In this document: positions 45,718-54,672 of the stretch, one piece after another
How the letters are laid out: every line of letters starts with the position of its first letter
Numbering within the stretch: the first letter of the stretch is position 1
From: DATGMS01 sp035303945
GTDB taxonomy: Bacteria; Bacteroidota; Bacteroidia; Cytophagales; Cyclobacteriaceae
Assembly: GCA_035303945.1 (NCBI GenBank)
Contig: DATGQZ010000028.1
Coordinates: 7,549 to 71,548 of the forward strand
Direction: 5' to 3'
DNA length: 64,000 nucleotides
Translations under genes and position numbers: made by a program
Notes under the pieces: model-generated
Told to the model about the DNA's origin: nothing
What the model saw: only the letters and a program-made list of their open reading frames with translations
Databases searched by the model: none

Positions 45718-45765
45718 GACTGATAAATCAGCGGCATTTCTTCAACTACCGCTGCTTTATCAGAC
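45718..45765. terminator. Long stem-loop after pdhA
   Basis: GACTGATAAATCAGCGG (45718-45734) pairs almost completely with CCGCTGCTTTATCAG (45749-45763) and beyond, around a 14-base loop, giving about 15 pairs with one mismatch. It lies just past the pdhA stop. No T-run follows on the minus strand, so it may stabilise the mRNA end rather than act as a classical terminator. Confidence 0.6.
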
Positions 45766-45773
45766 TTAATAGC

Positions 45774-46796
45774 TTATTCTCTTACGAATGGATAATCCTC
45801 CTGCATATATACATCCACAAAAGCATCTTCACCATCAGGCCATGGAGATTCTTCAGCAAATCTGACAGCGTCTTCCACCTGCTTCTTTACTTTGGCCGTA
45901 ATCGCATCGATTTCTTCAGTAGTAAGGATGTTGTTATCAATAATGGTCTTTCTTACCAGTTCGATAGGATCTTTTAATTTGTATTCTTCTACTTCCTCGC
46001 GGGTTCTGTACTTCTGTGGGTCAGACATGGAGTGACCTTTATAGCGGTAAGTTCTAAATTCCAATAAGCTTGGACCATTGCCGCTTCGAGCGCGTTCAGC
46101 GGCTTCGGCTACTGCCTCATGAACATCTTCCACTTTCATCGCATCTACCGCAAAAGAAGGCATGCCGTAAGCTTGTCCCATGGTTGAAAGATCCTCTACT
46201 ACAGACGATCTCTTTACAGAGGTACCCATAGCATAGCCATTGTTTTCTATTACAAAAATAACAGGTGTTTTGTAAAGGGTGGCCAAATTAAATGCTTCGT
46301 GAACAGCACCCTGTCTTACTGCACCATCCCCCATGTAGCAAATACAAAGATTTTTTGTGCCCTTATATTTCTCAGCAAAGCCGATTCCCAGACCCATAGG
46401 AACTTGTGCTCCTACGATGCCATGGCCTCCCATGAAGTTAACCTCTTTATCAAAAATGTGCATGGACCCACCCTTGCCTTTGGTCGTGCCAGTGGCTTTA
46501 CCAAAAAGTTCGGCCATTACAGCACCGGGATCAGTACCCAATCCCAGTGGGTGGGCGTGACATCTGTACGCAGTGATCCATTTGTCATCTTTTTCTAGCG
46601 CAGTAATCGCACCGGAAGCACAGGCTTCCTGACCTATATATAAATGACAGAAACCTCGGATCTTTTGCTGTCCATAGAGCTGGCCTGCCTTCTCCTCAAA
46701 CCTCCTCATCAACAACATACTCTCGAACCAATAAGAATAGGTTTCTTTCGAATATTTTACTTTCGCTTTCGTAGTCTTCGAACTCGTCTTTGCCAT
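45774..46796 (-). CDS. pdhA: Pyruvate dehydrogenase E1 component, alpha subunit
   Basis: A 340-residue thiamine-diphosphate subunit that decarboxylates pyruvate in the PDH complex. Motifs: RRFEEKAGQLYGQQKIRGFC, the TPP fold YMGDGAVRQGAVHEAFNLAT followed by TPVIFVIENNGYAMGT, and the loop YKGHSMSDPQKYRTREE. It pairs with an E1-beta subunit not encoded here. The alpha/beta architecture rather than the single-chain AceE form is usual in this phylum. A -7 promoter element lies at 46829-46836. It diverges from recF. Confidence 0.95.
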   Translation of the reverse strand: MAKTSSKTTKAKVKYSKETYSYWFESMLLMRRFEEKAGQLYGQQKIRGFCHLYIGQEACASGAITALEKDDKWITAYRCHAHPLGLGTDPGAVMAELFGKATGTTKGKGGSMHIFDKEVNFMGGHGIVGAQVPMGLGIGFAEKYKGTKNLCICYMGDGAVRQGAVHEAFNLATLYKTPVIFVIENNGYAMGTSVKRSSVVEDLSTMGQAYGMPSFAVDAMKVEDVHEAVAEAAERARSGNGPSLLEFRTYRYKGHSMSDPQKYRTREEVEEYKLKDPIELVRKTIIDNNILTTEEIDAITAKVKKQVEDAVRFAEESPWPDGEDAFVDVYMQEDYPFVRE

Positions 46797-46828
46797 ACTG
46801 TTTATATAAATATGCTAACTTTGGGCTC

Positions 46829-46836
46829 CAAATATA
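46829..46836 (-). promoter_or_regulatory. Candidate -7 element of pdhA
   Basis: TATATTTG on the minus strand, 32 bp before the ATG at 46796. The -33 position has only a TTTA. On the plus strand a TAACTTTG at 46816-46823 in the same 103-bp divergent spacer could serve recF. Confidence 0.45.
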
Positions 46837-46899
46837 AGCAAATCAACCGGATTTAAACCTTTTGTGCGAAATTAGTCAAAAACAGTACAGTTTCCCTAT

Positions 46900-48009
46900 A
46901 TGCACCTGAAAAATATACAGTTGACCCAGTTTAAAAATTTTTCAAGGGTGCAAACCTCATTTTCTTCTGAAATCAACTGCCTCTTGGGGGTCAATGGAAG
47001 CGGCAAAACCAACCTCCTGGACGCCATCCATTATCTCTGTCTCACCAAAAGCGCATTTAATCCCCTGGATGTCCAAAATATCCAACATGATCGGGATTTC
47101 TTCGCCATTAAAGGGGACTTTCAGCTGGGGGAGAAAACGCATGAAATCACTTGCCTGCTGGAAGCTGGAAAGAAAAAACAGCTACTGAACAACGGAAAGG
47201 CTTACGAGAAGATGAGCGAGCATGTGGGCTTGTTACCGGTCGTGCTGATTGCGCCAGACGACACGCAATTGATCAAAGGCGGCAGCGAAGAGCGAAGAAA
47301 ATTTTTCGACAGCTTACTTTCCCAGCTTGACAAAAACTATCTCGACAACCTCATCCGGTATCAGCATTTCTTAAAACAAAGAAACGCTTTGATCAAACGC
47401 TTTTCGGAGCGTCAACGCCTGGACAAGGTATTGTTAGAACCCTACGACAACGAGCTGATTGCTTTGTCAATGAAGATCGCCAAAGAAAGAGATTCCTTTA
47501 TCACCCAATTTATTCCCCTGTTGCTGCAACATTATGCGGAGATATCCGATGAAAAAGAAGCTGTCAACGTTAGCTACCAAGGTGAAGGTACAAAGGATGA
47601 GTTCGAGCAGCTGTTTAAGGATTCACTTAAAAAGGACCTTCTGCTAAAACGAACCAATGTAGGCATCCATAAGGACGATTATAACTTCGAGATCAATGGC
47701 TACCCAATCAAAAAGTTTGGATCCCAGGGACAGCAAAAATCTTTTTTGATCGCTCTCAAACTCGCACAGTTTCATGTATTTAAAGACATGAAAAAAACAA
47801 AACCCATCTTACTGTTGGATGATATCTTCGATAAACTGGATGATCTGAGAATCAAAAAAATGATAGCATTGGTCGCCAACAAAGAGTTTGGACAGCTCTT
47901 TATCACTGATGCCCGGCCAGAGAGATCAAAAAAAATTCTAGGTGGTATAGCAGCACACACTACCTATTTTGCCGTAGAGGACGGCCATATCCAAGCAGAA
48001 AGCGATTGA
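46900..48009 (+). CDS. recF: DNA replication and repair protein RecF
   Basis: A 369-residue SMC-like ATPase that helps load RecA at gaps through RecO and RecR. Walker A is GVNGSGKTNLLDAIHYLCLT (near residue 30), followed by LLPVVLIAPDDTQLIKGGSEERRKFFD. The signature lies in KKFGSQGQQKSFLIALKLAQF and Walker B in KPILLLDDIFDKLDDLR. Length is normal. Neighbouring dnaA/dnaN are absent, as is common in Bacteroidota. It converges with yraN. Confidence 0.96.
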   Translation: MHLKNIQLTQFKNFSRVQTSFSSEINCLLGVNGSGKTNLLDAIHYLCLTKSAFNPLDVQNIQHDRDFFAIKGDFQLGEKTHEITCLLEAGKKKQLLNNGKAYEKMSEHVGLLPVVLIAPDDTQLIKGGSEERRKFFDSLLSQLDKNYLDNLIRYQHFLKQRNALIKRFSERQRLDKVLLEPYDNELIALSMKIAKERDSFITQFIPLLLQHYAEISDEKEAVNVSYQGEGTKDEFEQLFKDSLKKDLLLKRTNVGIHKDDYNFEINGYPIKKFGSQGQQKSFLIALKLAQFHVFKDMKKTKPILLLDDIFDKLDDLRIKKMIALVANKEFGQLFITDARPERSKKILGGIAAHTTYFAVEDGHIQAESD

Positions 48010-48014
48010 TTAAA

Positions 48015-48371
48015 TTAATAGAAAGCATCCTGAAAATGCTTAAATGCTATTTGTCCGTTTTGGCTTTTGTACACGCCTACAATATCAAAACGGATATCTT
48101 TGTGCCAGTCGATTTCGTAGATGAAATGGTCAGCAGCCCTAATGATAAGCTGCCGCTTTTTGTAATCCACAAATTCCTCTGCGTAGCCAAAACCAGTGCC
48201 GCTCCTAAATTTGACTTCAACAAAGACCAGTATGCCCTGATGCTGCATAATCAGATCAATTTCAGCATGCTTATACCGGTAATTGGATCGTAGCAGCTGG
48301 TAACCTTTAGCTTGTAACCACTCGCTGGCCATCTTCTCCGATTCATTGCCGATATCTATGTGCTCTGCCAT
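48015..48371 (-). CDS. YraN family protein (UPF0102), endonuclease-like fold
   Basis: 118 residues with the UPF0102 pattern: GNESEKMASEWLQAKGYQLL, YRYKHAEIDLIMQHQGILVFVEVKFRSG, followed by DYKKRQLIIRAADHFI. The E-x-D and E-V-K residues match the PD-(D/E)XK nuclease core, which suggests a Holliday-junction-resolvase-like fold. The biochemical role is unsettled for the family. It converges with recF (5-bp gap) and diverges from lipB. Confidence 0.93.
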   Translation of the reverse strand: MAEHIDIGNESEKMASEWLQAKGYQLLRSNYRYKHAEIDLIMQHQGILVFVEVKFRSGTGFGYAEEFVDYKKRQLIIRAADHFIYEIDWHKDIRFDIVGVYKSQNGQIAFKHFQDAFY

Positions 48372-48386
48372 TCCGACTATTTTGCC

Positions 48387-48394
48387 TACTTTTG
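48387..48394 (+). promoter_or_regulatory. Candidate -7 element of lipB
   Basis: TACTTTTG on the plus strand, an exact TAnnTTTG match about 78 bp before the GTG start. No clear TTTG -33 was found 17-20 bp upstream. Confidence 0.35.
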
Positions 48395-48471
48395 ACTCCT
48401 TAGCCGGACATGGTGCAAAAAGAACCCGGAAGGGGAATCTGTTGTTTTTCTTCTGATAAAAAGGAAATAAG

Positions 48472-49203
48472 GTGAATCAAATTATCAATAAAAAGGTAAA
48501 GTTTCTAGATCTTGGACGAAAAGATTACAAAGAAACATGGGACTATCAGGAAGAATTGTTTGCTAAATCAGTAGCAATTAAAATAAATAACAGACATTTA
48601 CCTGCTGAATCGCAAAAAACTACTCCAAATTATCTTCTTTTCGTGGAGCATCCCCATGTATATACCTTGGGAAAAAGCGGGGAGGCCGACCACCTGTTGT
48701 TAAATGAGGAAGGGTTGAAGGATAAAGCAGCCAGCTTCTATAAAATTAACCGTGGGGGTGATATCACCTATCATGGACCCGGCCAATTGGTCGGCTATCC
48801 TATCTTGGATCTGGAGAACTTTTTTACAGATATCCACAAGTATCTGCGACTGCTGGAGGAAGCGGTTATCCTTACCTTGGCAGAGTATGGCGTAGTGGCT
48901 GGACGCATTGAGGGTCTGACAGGAGTCTGGCTGGATCACGAGGAACAGCGGAACCCACGCAAGATCTGTGCACTGGGGGTGAAGACCAGCCGCTGGATCA
49001 CCATGCATGGCTTTGCGCTCAATGTCAATGCAGACGTATCCTACTTTGGCAACATTGTCCCCTGCGGGATTCCCGATAAGGCGGTGACTTCCCTTCACCT
49101 TGAGTTGGGACAAGCCGTTGATGAAGATGGGGTAAAAGAAAAAGTGAAAAAACATATTGCAGCTCTGTTTGATATGGAACTGGAAGAATCAGTAATTCAA
49201 TGA
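48472..49203 (+). CDS. lipB: Lipoyl(octanoyl) transferase
   Basis: A 243-residue enzyme that moves octanoyl groups from acyl carrier protein to lipoyl domains of PDH and related complexes. Motifs: NYLLFVEHPHVYTLGKSG, NRGGDITYHGPGQLVGYPIL, ICALGVKTSRWITMHG with the catalytic Lys171, and FALNVNADVSYFGNIVPCGI with the acyl-accepting Cys198. No ATG precedes this region, so GTG 48472 is the start. Its stop overlaps the next gene by 4 bp. Confidence 0.95.
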   Translation: MNQIINKKVKFLDLGRKDYKETWDYQEELFAKSVAIKINNRHLPAESQKTTPNYLLFVEHPHVYTLGKSGEADHLLLNEEGLKDKAASFYKINRGGDITYHGPGQLVGYPILDLENFFTDIHKYLRLLEEAVILTLAEYGVVAGRIEGLTGVWLDHEEQRNPRKICALGVKTSRWITMHGFALNVNADVSYFGNIVPCGIPDKAVTSLHLELGQAVDEDGVKEKVKKHIAALFDMELEESVIQ

Positions 49204-49601
49204 AAAAAGATATTCATTTTCACCCCGTAACAGGGGTAAAACTCGCCATTGCCAAAGAAGAAAAAGACGGTAAAGAAGAATGGGCGGTATATATCATCAA
49301 TAACAATCTAATCGAACTTCACACGGTAATGATCACCTCCAAAGGCTATGGGCTGATCTCTGGGGAAATGAGAAAAACCTCCATGCTCAGACATATGATT
49401 GAGGAGCTCGGACCTCAATGCATCGCAAAAGTAGAACCCATAGATCCCGCTTTGTTTGGTTTGAACAATGAATTTTGGGTAAGTTATTTTATATTAGATC
49501 AAATATTCGACAAAAAATTCATTTTTGTAGAAGGCAGCATGCACCAAAAAAACATCACTTATATCCCGGAGATTGATCTATATGGCGTAGTACATTCCTA
49601 A
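49200..49601 (+). CDS. Conserved hypothetical protein coupled to lipB
   Basis: 133 residues, no signal peptide or membrane helix. I do not recognise a family. Features are an alpha/beta pattern (VKLAIAKEEKDGKEEWAVYI, NNLIELHTVMITSKGYG), MRKTSMLRHMIEELGPQCIA and a C-terminal strand-rich part (FWVSYFILDQIFDKKFIFVE). Its ATG overlaps the lipB stop (ATGA) and the next gene starts 11 bp after its end, so it belongs to a lipB-unknown-exonuclease unit. The coupling hints at a link to lipoylation but is not proof. Confidence 0.78.
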   Translation: MKKDIHFHPVTGVKLAIAKEEKDGKEEWAVYIINNNLIELHTVMITSKGYGLISGEMRKTSMLRHMIEELGPQCIAKVEPIDPALFGLNNEFWVSYFILDQIFDKKFIFVEGSMHQKNITYIPEIDLYGVVHS

Positions 49602-49612
49602 CCTCAACACAC

Positions 49613-50353
49613 ATGGCGGATTTTTTCGGTGAACTAAAAGACATTCTCTTTTTGGACATAGAAACGGCATCTATGACCGCAAGCTTTGACGAACTGGAGC
49701 CGAGAATACGTGAGGAATGGCATAAGAAATGCAAAAACATTAAGCTGGAAGAAGCATTTGAAGCAGAAGACCTTTTCTTCCAGCGTGGAGGCATATTCGC
49801 AGAATTCGGCAAAGTGATATGTATAGGCGTAGGGTATTTCACTTATCAAGAGGAAAATGGACGGCTGCTCTACCGCACTAAGTCATTTGCAGAAACGGAA
49901 GAACACGATACCCTATGGTCCTTCAGAGAGCTTCTTGAAAAGAAAAATTGGACCTTGTGTGCCCATAATGGTAAGGAATTTGATTTCCCTTACTTGTGCC
50001 GAAGGATGTTGGTTAACAGAATTCCCTTACCACAAATTCTGCAACTGGCGGGAAAGAAGCCTTGGGAGATCCGACACCTAGATACCCTGGAGCTATGGAA
50101 ATTTGGTGATCATAAACATTACACAAGGCTGGAACTGCTAGCTTCGATCTTTAATATCCCCAGTTCCAAAGAAGACATCGACGGAAGCCAGGTGAACGCC
50201 ATGTATTACCTTCAAAAGGACCTCAAAAGTATCAGAAACTATTGCCTAAGGGATGTGGAGGTGACCGCTAGGATTTATTTGGCCTTTCAGGGTTTGCCTT
50301 CTGACATCGAGATCGAAGTCATTAATTTGGATGAAGAGGCAACTAAACACTAA
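49613..50353 (+). CDS. 3'-5' exonuclease, PolB-like family
   Basis: 246 residues with a DEDD-type exonuclease fold related to family B DNA polymerase proofreading domains. FLDIETASM carries the first D and E, CAHNGKEFDFPYLCRRML supplies the second D, and YCLRDVEVTARIYL the last. Conserved HLDTLELWKFGDHKHYTRLELLA is typical of the stand-alone bacterial group. No polymerase domain follows. Probable DNA or RNA processing role. It lies between the lipB-linked unknown and rnr. Confidence 0.9.
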   Translation: MADFFGELKDILFLDIETASMTASFDELEPRIREEWHKKCKNIKLEEAFEAEDLFFQRGGIFAEFGKVICIGVGYFTYQEENGRLLYRTKSFAETEEHDTLWSFRELLEKKNWTLCAHNGKEFDFPYLCRRMLVNRIPLPQILQLAGKKPWEIRHLDTLELWKFGDHKHYTRLELLASIFNIPSSKEDIDGSQVNAMYYLQKDLKSIRNYCLRDVEVTARIYLAFQGLPSDIEIEVINLDEEATKH

Positions 50354-50434
50354 GTACTATACGTTGTAGTATTATTTACTCCTAGCATATTGTTAAGGAA
50401 AACACATTTTACATATTAAAATCAATTAATTTTT

Positions 50435-52597
50435 ATGGGAAGAAAATCCGATAGAAAAAAAGGACGACGGGAAGGAAAACCGATGGATTCCGCCAGACTG
50501 GCGCAAAAGGTCCTTGATTTTTTGGATAACCACTTTAACGAAGGATATTCAGAAAAACAGTTAATAAAAAAACTTGAGTTAAGAGATGCGGCTTCTAAAG
50601 ATAGCTTCTCTTATGTCTTACAGAAGCTCACCGAAGCAGGCTCTATTCACAAGAGCTCCAGAAATGAATACTACTCCACCAGCGAGCCGGAATATGTATT
50701 GGGTTATGTGGATTATGTTAATCCTCGTTTTGCCTTTATTATTCCTGAACACCAAGAAAAGTCTCCTGAGGACATTTTGGTCAAAGAATATGACCTAAAA
50801 AATGCATTGGATGGAGATCTGGTGAAGGTAATGATTTACCCCAAGAAAAATAGAAATGGTAGACAAGAGGGCAGGGTCGTTGAAATTGTCAAAAGGGAAA
50901 GGGATGAGTTTGTCGGCAGGGTAGAAATCTCACCTCGCTTTGCTTTCGTCGTGCCGGACTTTAAAAAGATGCACCACGATATTTTTATCAAAAAAGGAGA
51001 CCTTATGGATGTGGAACACAACCAAAAAGTGGTGGTCCAAATAACGGAATGGCGGGATGGAGACAAGAATCCTACCGGCAAAGTTGTGCGTGTGTTGGGA
51101 AATTCGGGAGACCATGAAGCGGAAATTCATTCCATCATGGCTGAATTTGGCCTTCCATTCGAGTACCCGGAAGAAGTAGTGCGTGAAGCGGAGGCTATTT
51201 CCGAGAAAATTTCAGCCAAAGACATAAAAGCGCGTAAGGATTTCAGGGATGTACTTACCTTCACCATAGACCCCGCGGATGCCAAAGATTTTGATGATGC
51301 CATTTCATACAGAATGCTCCCCAACGGCAATATAGAGTTGGGAGTGCACATCGCAGATGTGACGCATTATGTCAAGTTAGATACATCTTTGGAAAAAGAA
51401 GCCTACGAAAGGGCGACCTCAGTTTACCTGGTGGACAGGACCATCCCCATGCTTCCTGAGCGGCTCAGCAATGGCCTGTGTTCCCTTCGTCCCCATGAAG
51501 ATAAGCTGACTTTCTCATGTGTGTTCGAGCTCGACCAAAATGCGAACGTTCTTGACCATTGGATTGGGAGAACCATTATCCATTCCGATAGGAGGTTTGC
51601 ATATGAAGAGGCGCAAGCAAACATCGATCAACAGCAAGGAGATTTTTATGAAGAGCTGACACTTCTGAATGAACTTGCAAAGAAACTGAGGGAGAGAAGA
51701 TTCCAAAAGGGCGCGATCAACTTTGAGACACAGGAAGTAAAATTTAAGTTGGATGAAAAGGGTACTCCCTTAGGTCTGGTAGTCAAAGAGAGGAAAGATA
51801 TCCACAAGCTGATCGAGGAATTTATGTTGCTGGCCAATAAAACGGTGGCTGAATTCATCTTTCATAAAAACAAGGGCAAAAATACCTTTGTGTATAGGAT
51901 CCATGATCATCCTGACCTGGATCGATTGGCAACTTTTGCCAATTTTGCCAAAAAGTTTGGCCATGAGATTACCATTGATGAGGGAAGCAATATCTCCCGC
52001 ACACTAAATAACCTCATGGACGAGATTATGGGCAAACCGGAACAAAATGTCCTCGAGCAACTGGCTATCCGCAGCATGGCAAAAGCCAAATACACGACAG
52101 TACCCAAAGGACATTTCGGATTAGCTTTTGCGCATTACACCCACTTCACCTCACCCATTAGAAGGTATCCTGATATGATGGTCCATCGGCTGTTGCAGCA
52201 TTATCTGGATGGGGGCAAATCACCAGAGCCGGAGCCATGGGAGGAGAAATGCCTCCACTCCTCGGAGCGGGAAAAGCGGGCCGCCGACTCAGAACGTGCC
52301 TCGATCAAGTACAAACAGGTTGAATACATGGCACTGGCCGAGAAGAAAGACTATGAGGGCATCGTCACGGGGGTGACCGAATGGGGTGTATTTGTGGAGA
52401 TTACGGAAACAAAATGTGAAGGGATGGTCCGGCTGCAGGACATCAAGGATGACTATTATGAATTCGATGAGAAAAACATGCGTCTCGTCGGCACGAAAAA
52501 CAAAAAAATGATCACCTTGGGGGACAAAGTCAAAGTAAAAGTGGTTAACACTGATATTAACAGAAGAACCATCGACCTGGAATTTGTAGATAGATGA
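50435..52597 (+). CDS. rnr: Ribonuclease R
   Basis: A 720-residue 3'-5' exoribonuclease that degrades structured RNA. A basic N-terminus (RKSDRKKGRREGK) is followed by a winged-helix HTH (about 20-75), two cold-shock/OB domains (about 85-230), the RNB catalytic domain with DPADAKDFDDAISY (near 285) and LGVHIADVTHYV, and a C-terminal S1 domain (YEGIVTGVTEWGVFVEI, about 640-715). The long Lys-rich tail of E. coli RNase R is absent. Its stop overlaps the ATG of the polyprenyl synthase gene by 4 bp. Confidence 0.96.
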   Translation: MGRKSDRKKGRREGKPMDSARLAQKVLDFLDNHFNEGYSEKQLIKKLELRDAASKDSFSYVLQKLTEAGSIHKSSRNEYYSTSEPEYVLGYVDYVNPRFAFIIPEHQEKSPEDILVKEYDLKNALDGDLVKVMIYPKKNRNGRQEGRVVEIVKRERDEFVGRVEISPRFAFVVPDFKKMHHDIFIKKGDLMDVEHNQKVVVQITEWRDGDKNPTGKVVRVLGNSGDHEAEIHSIMAEFGLPFEYPEEVVREAEAISEKISAKDIKARKDFRDVLTFTIDPADAKDFDDAISYRMLPNGNIELGVHIADVTHYVKLDTSLEKEAYERATSVYLVDRTIPMLPERLSNGLCSLRPHEDKLTFSCVFELDQNANVLDHWIGRTIIHSDRRFAYEEAQANIDQQQGDFYEELTLLNELAKKLRERRFQKGAINFETQEVKFKLDEKGTPLGLVVKERKDIHKLIEEFMLLANKTVAEFIFHKNKGKNTFVYRIHDHPDLDRLATFANFAKKFGHEITIDEGSNISRTLNNLMDEIMGKPEQNVLEQLAIRSMAKAKYTTVPKGHFGLAFAHYTHFTSPIRRYPDMMVHRLLQHYLDGGKSPEPEPWEEKCLHSSEREKRAADSERASIKYKQVEYMALAEKKDYEGIVTGVTEWGVFVEITETKCEGMVRLQDIKDDYYEFDEKNMRLVGTKNKKMITLGDKVKVKVVNTDINRRTIDLEFVDR

Positions 52598-53586
52598 TTG
52601 ACACGTTTCGTTCCCATATCCAAGAGATACAACAAACACTTGAAAAGCATATCCAGCAAATCGACTTCGGCTCCCATCCCAAGGAGCTCTACGAGCCTAT
52701 CACCTATTTGATGGGCTTGGGTGGCAAGAGAATTCGACCTTTGTTGACGCTGTTGGCCTACTCCCTCTACCGGGACGATTACCAAAACATCCTGACTCCT
52801 GCAGTCGCTGTTGAAGTTTTTCACAACTTCACGCTCATGCATGACGATATTATGGACAATGCTCCCTTAAGAAGAGGAAAAGCCACGGTCCATGAAAAAT
52901 GGAATGCCAACACGGCGATTCTTTCCGGAGATGTGATGATGGTGAGGGCATATGACATGTTGCTTGAGGTTCCTGCTGACAAACTTGCCTTGTGCATGAA
53001 ACATTTTAACCGGACGGCGGCAGAGGTATGTGAAGGGCAGCAGCTTGACATGAATTTCGAAACCCGCGATCAGGTGACGGAAGAAGAATACCTTGACATG
53101 ATCCGGTTGAAGACGGCGGTCCTGTTGGGTTTTGCGCTCCAATACGGGGCTTTTTTGGCGGGTGCTCCAGAAGAAGACGCGCAGCGGTTATATGATTTTG
53201 GTGTAAGCATAGGCATCGGCTTCCAGCTTAAGGATGACCTGCTGGACGTGTACGCCGACAAAGCCAAATTTGGAAAACAGGTAGGAGGAGACATCATTGC
53301 TAATAAAAAAACCTATCTGTTGATCAAGGCCAAGGAGCTTGCTCCTGCGCAGGCTGAAGAGCAGCTGCGCTTTTGGGAAGAGGCCATGGAATTCGACAAG
53401 GAAGAAAAAGTAAAGGCAGTCACGGCACTCTATAACGAATTAGAAATAAAAAAACTGACAGAATCTAAAATGGAAGCTTTCTTTGCCCTAGGTTTTGAGC
53501 AGCTCGAACAACTGCATCCAAGTAACAAAGATGCTTGGCAAACTTTGAAATTTTTGGCTGAAGATCTGATCAACAGAGAACACTAG
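52594..53586 (+). CDS. Polyprenyl diphosphate synthase (trans-isoprenyl type)
   Basis: 330 residues with both aspartate-rich motifs: FTLMHDDIMDNAPLRRGKAT (first, DDxxD) and GIGFQLKDDLLDVYADKAKFG (second). KRIRPLLTLLAYSLY and KTYLLIKAKELA complete the fold. It condenses isopentenyl diphosphate units onto an allylic primer, probably forming a chain for quinones or similar lipids. Product length cannot be predicted safely. It is translationally coupled to rnr. Confidence 0.92.
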   Translation: MIDTFRSHIQEIQQTLEKHIQQIDFGSHPKELYEPITYLMGLGGKRIRPLLTLLAYSLYRDDYQNILTPAVAVEVFHNFTLMHDDIMDNAPLRRGKATVHEKWNANTAILSGDVMMVRAYDMLLEVPADKLALCMKHFNRTAAEVCEGQQLDMNFETRDQVTEEEYLDMIRLKTAVLLGFALQYGAFLAGAPEEDAQRLYDFGVSIGIGFQLKDDLLDVYADKAKFGKQVGGDIIANKKTYLLIKAKELAPAQAEEQLRFWEEAMEFDKEEKVKAVTALYNELEIKKLTESKMEAFFALGFEQLEQLHPSNKDAWQTLKFLAEDLINREH

Positions 53587-53615
53587 GCAACACCTGTCAC
53601 AATTTATTTAGCCCG

Positions 53616-54245
53616 ATGGAGATCTCGATTACGGTAATACTGATCATTGTTACCTGCTTAAGCTCATACTATGCGTGGAGTAATCCCGAATATATGTACA
53701 AAGCTTTATTCACGCCTTATCTGGTCAACCGTGACAAGGAGTATGTGAGGTTCGTCTTGTCCGGGTTTATCCACAAGGACGGCACCCATCTACTCTTCAA
53801 CATGTTTACCTTTTACTTTTTCGGAAGTGTGGTGGAAGAATTTCTGTATTACTATTTTGGGCCGGGAATTGGCGGGATTGTTTATGTGCTTTTCTATCTT
53901 ATAGCCATCGTGGTTGCGGATATTCCTACTTACCTAAAGCGAAAAGATGATCCATCCTATCATGCACTAGGAGCTTCCGGGGGAACATCAGCAGCAGTGT
54001 TTGCTAGTATCATGTTGATGCCTTTGGCGGATATCTGCCTTTTTGCAATCCTATGTCTCCCAGGCTTCATCCTAGGTCTCCTATTTTTAGGCTATTCCAT
54101 CTATCAAGGAAAACAGCAGGATGGAAACATCAACCATGATGCCCACCTATATGGGGCTTTGTTTGGTATCCTGTTTATCCTACTGCTTTCTCCGATGACC
54201 GCTATCTATTTTATAGAGCAAATCCAAGACTATCGCCCCTTCTAA
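53616..54245 (+). CDS. Rhomboid family intramembrane serine protease
   Basis: 209 residues with about six membrane helices. FIHKDGTHLLFNMFTFYFFG contains the family His58 and Asn62. The nucleophile is Ser121 in YHALGASGGTSAAVFA, and the base is His177 in HDAHLYGALFG. These complete the rhomboid catalytic dyad and oxyanion region, so the enzyme should be active. Substrates are unknown. It starts 29 bp after the polyprenyl synthase and is probably the last gene of that run. Confidence 0.93.
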   Translation: MEISITVILIIVTCLSSYYAWSNPEYMYKALFTPYLVNRDKEYVRFVLSGFIHKDGTHLLFNMFTFYFFGSVVEEFLYYYFGPGIGGIVYVLFYLIAIVVADIPTYLKRKDDPSYHALGASGGTSAAVFASIMLMPLADICLFAILCLPGFILGLLFLGYSIYQGKQQDGNINHDAHLYGALFGILFILLLSPMTAIYFIEQIQDYRPF

Positions 54246-54257
54246 ACAACAATAGGC

Positions 54258-54596
54258 TTATTTCTTCTGCAATTGCCGGATCAGCTTGTCACTAACAGCC
54301 TTGATGAGCGAAATCCAATTATCCCCTTTTTCTTCAGCGAATACATCCGGACCTGGAACCCCTAACCTGATGCTGACACTGCTGAGCGCCGCATTATTGC
54401 TTCCGTCCACTTTAAAATAAAAATCAGCGGCATTAATATTTGAGGTAAAGCGGGAGATCTTATCTAAAGCGGCCCTTATTTCTTGCTGCACCGCATCGCT
54501 GATATCAGTGTTTGGACTTTGTACGTCCACCTTGATTCCCTTGTAGTTTTCAGTGTAATTCATGTCTGTTGTTTTAAAATGAATGGTTTTATCCAT
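54258..54596 (-). CDS. HPF/RaiA-like ribosome hibernation factor
   Basis: 112 residues. IKVDVQSPNTDISDAVQQEIRAALDKISRFTSNI, FYFKVDGS, SVSIRLGVPGPDVFAEEKG and LIKAVSDKLIRQLQK follow the beta-alpha-beta-beta-beta-alpha order of HPF/YfiA. The family binds the 30S decoding region and inactivates ribosomes in stationary phase. It is the short form with no C-terminal dimerisation domain. ATG 54596 is used, though an ATG 11 codons in would leave a more typical start. It diverges from a baeRF3 protein over only 76 bp, a noteworthy translation-linked pairing. Confidence 0.85.
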   Translation of the reverse strand: MDKTIHFKTTDMNYTENYKGIKVDVQSPNTDISDAVQQEIRAALDKISRFTSNINAADFYFKVDGSNNAALSSVSIRLGVPGPDVFAEEKGDNWISLIKAVSDKLIRQLQKK

Positions 54597-54672
54597 TTAC
54601 GCCAAGGCAAGGTTTTTGTTTTACAACCCTCTCAATTTGTACGGAATTTATCCCCACCCTAAATACTACAAT

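Noticed and set aside
48700..49155. 151-codon minus-strand frame
   Set aside because: Opposite lipB, whose catalytic motifs leave no doubt about the coding strand.
50362..50378. Short palindrome upstream of rnr as a regulatory site
   Set aside because: Stem of about five pairs with no flanking promoter element; too weak to call.
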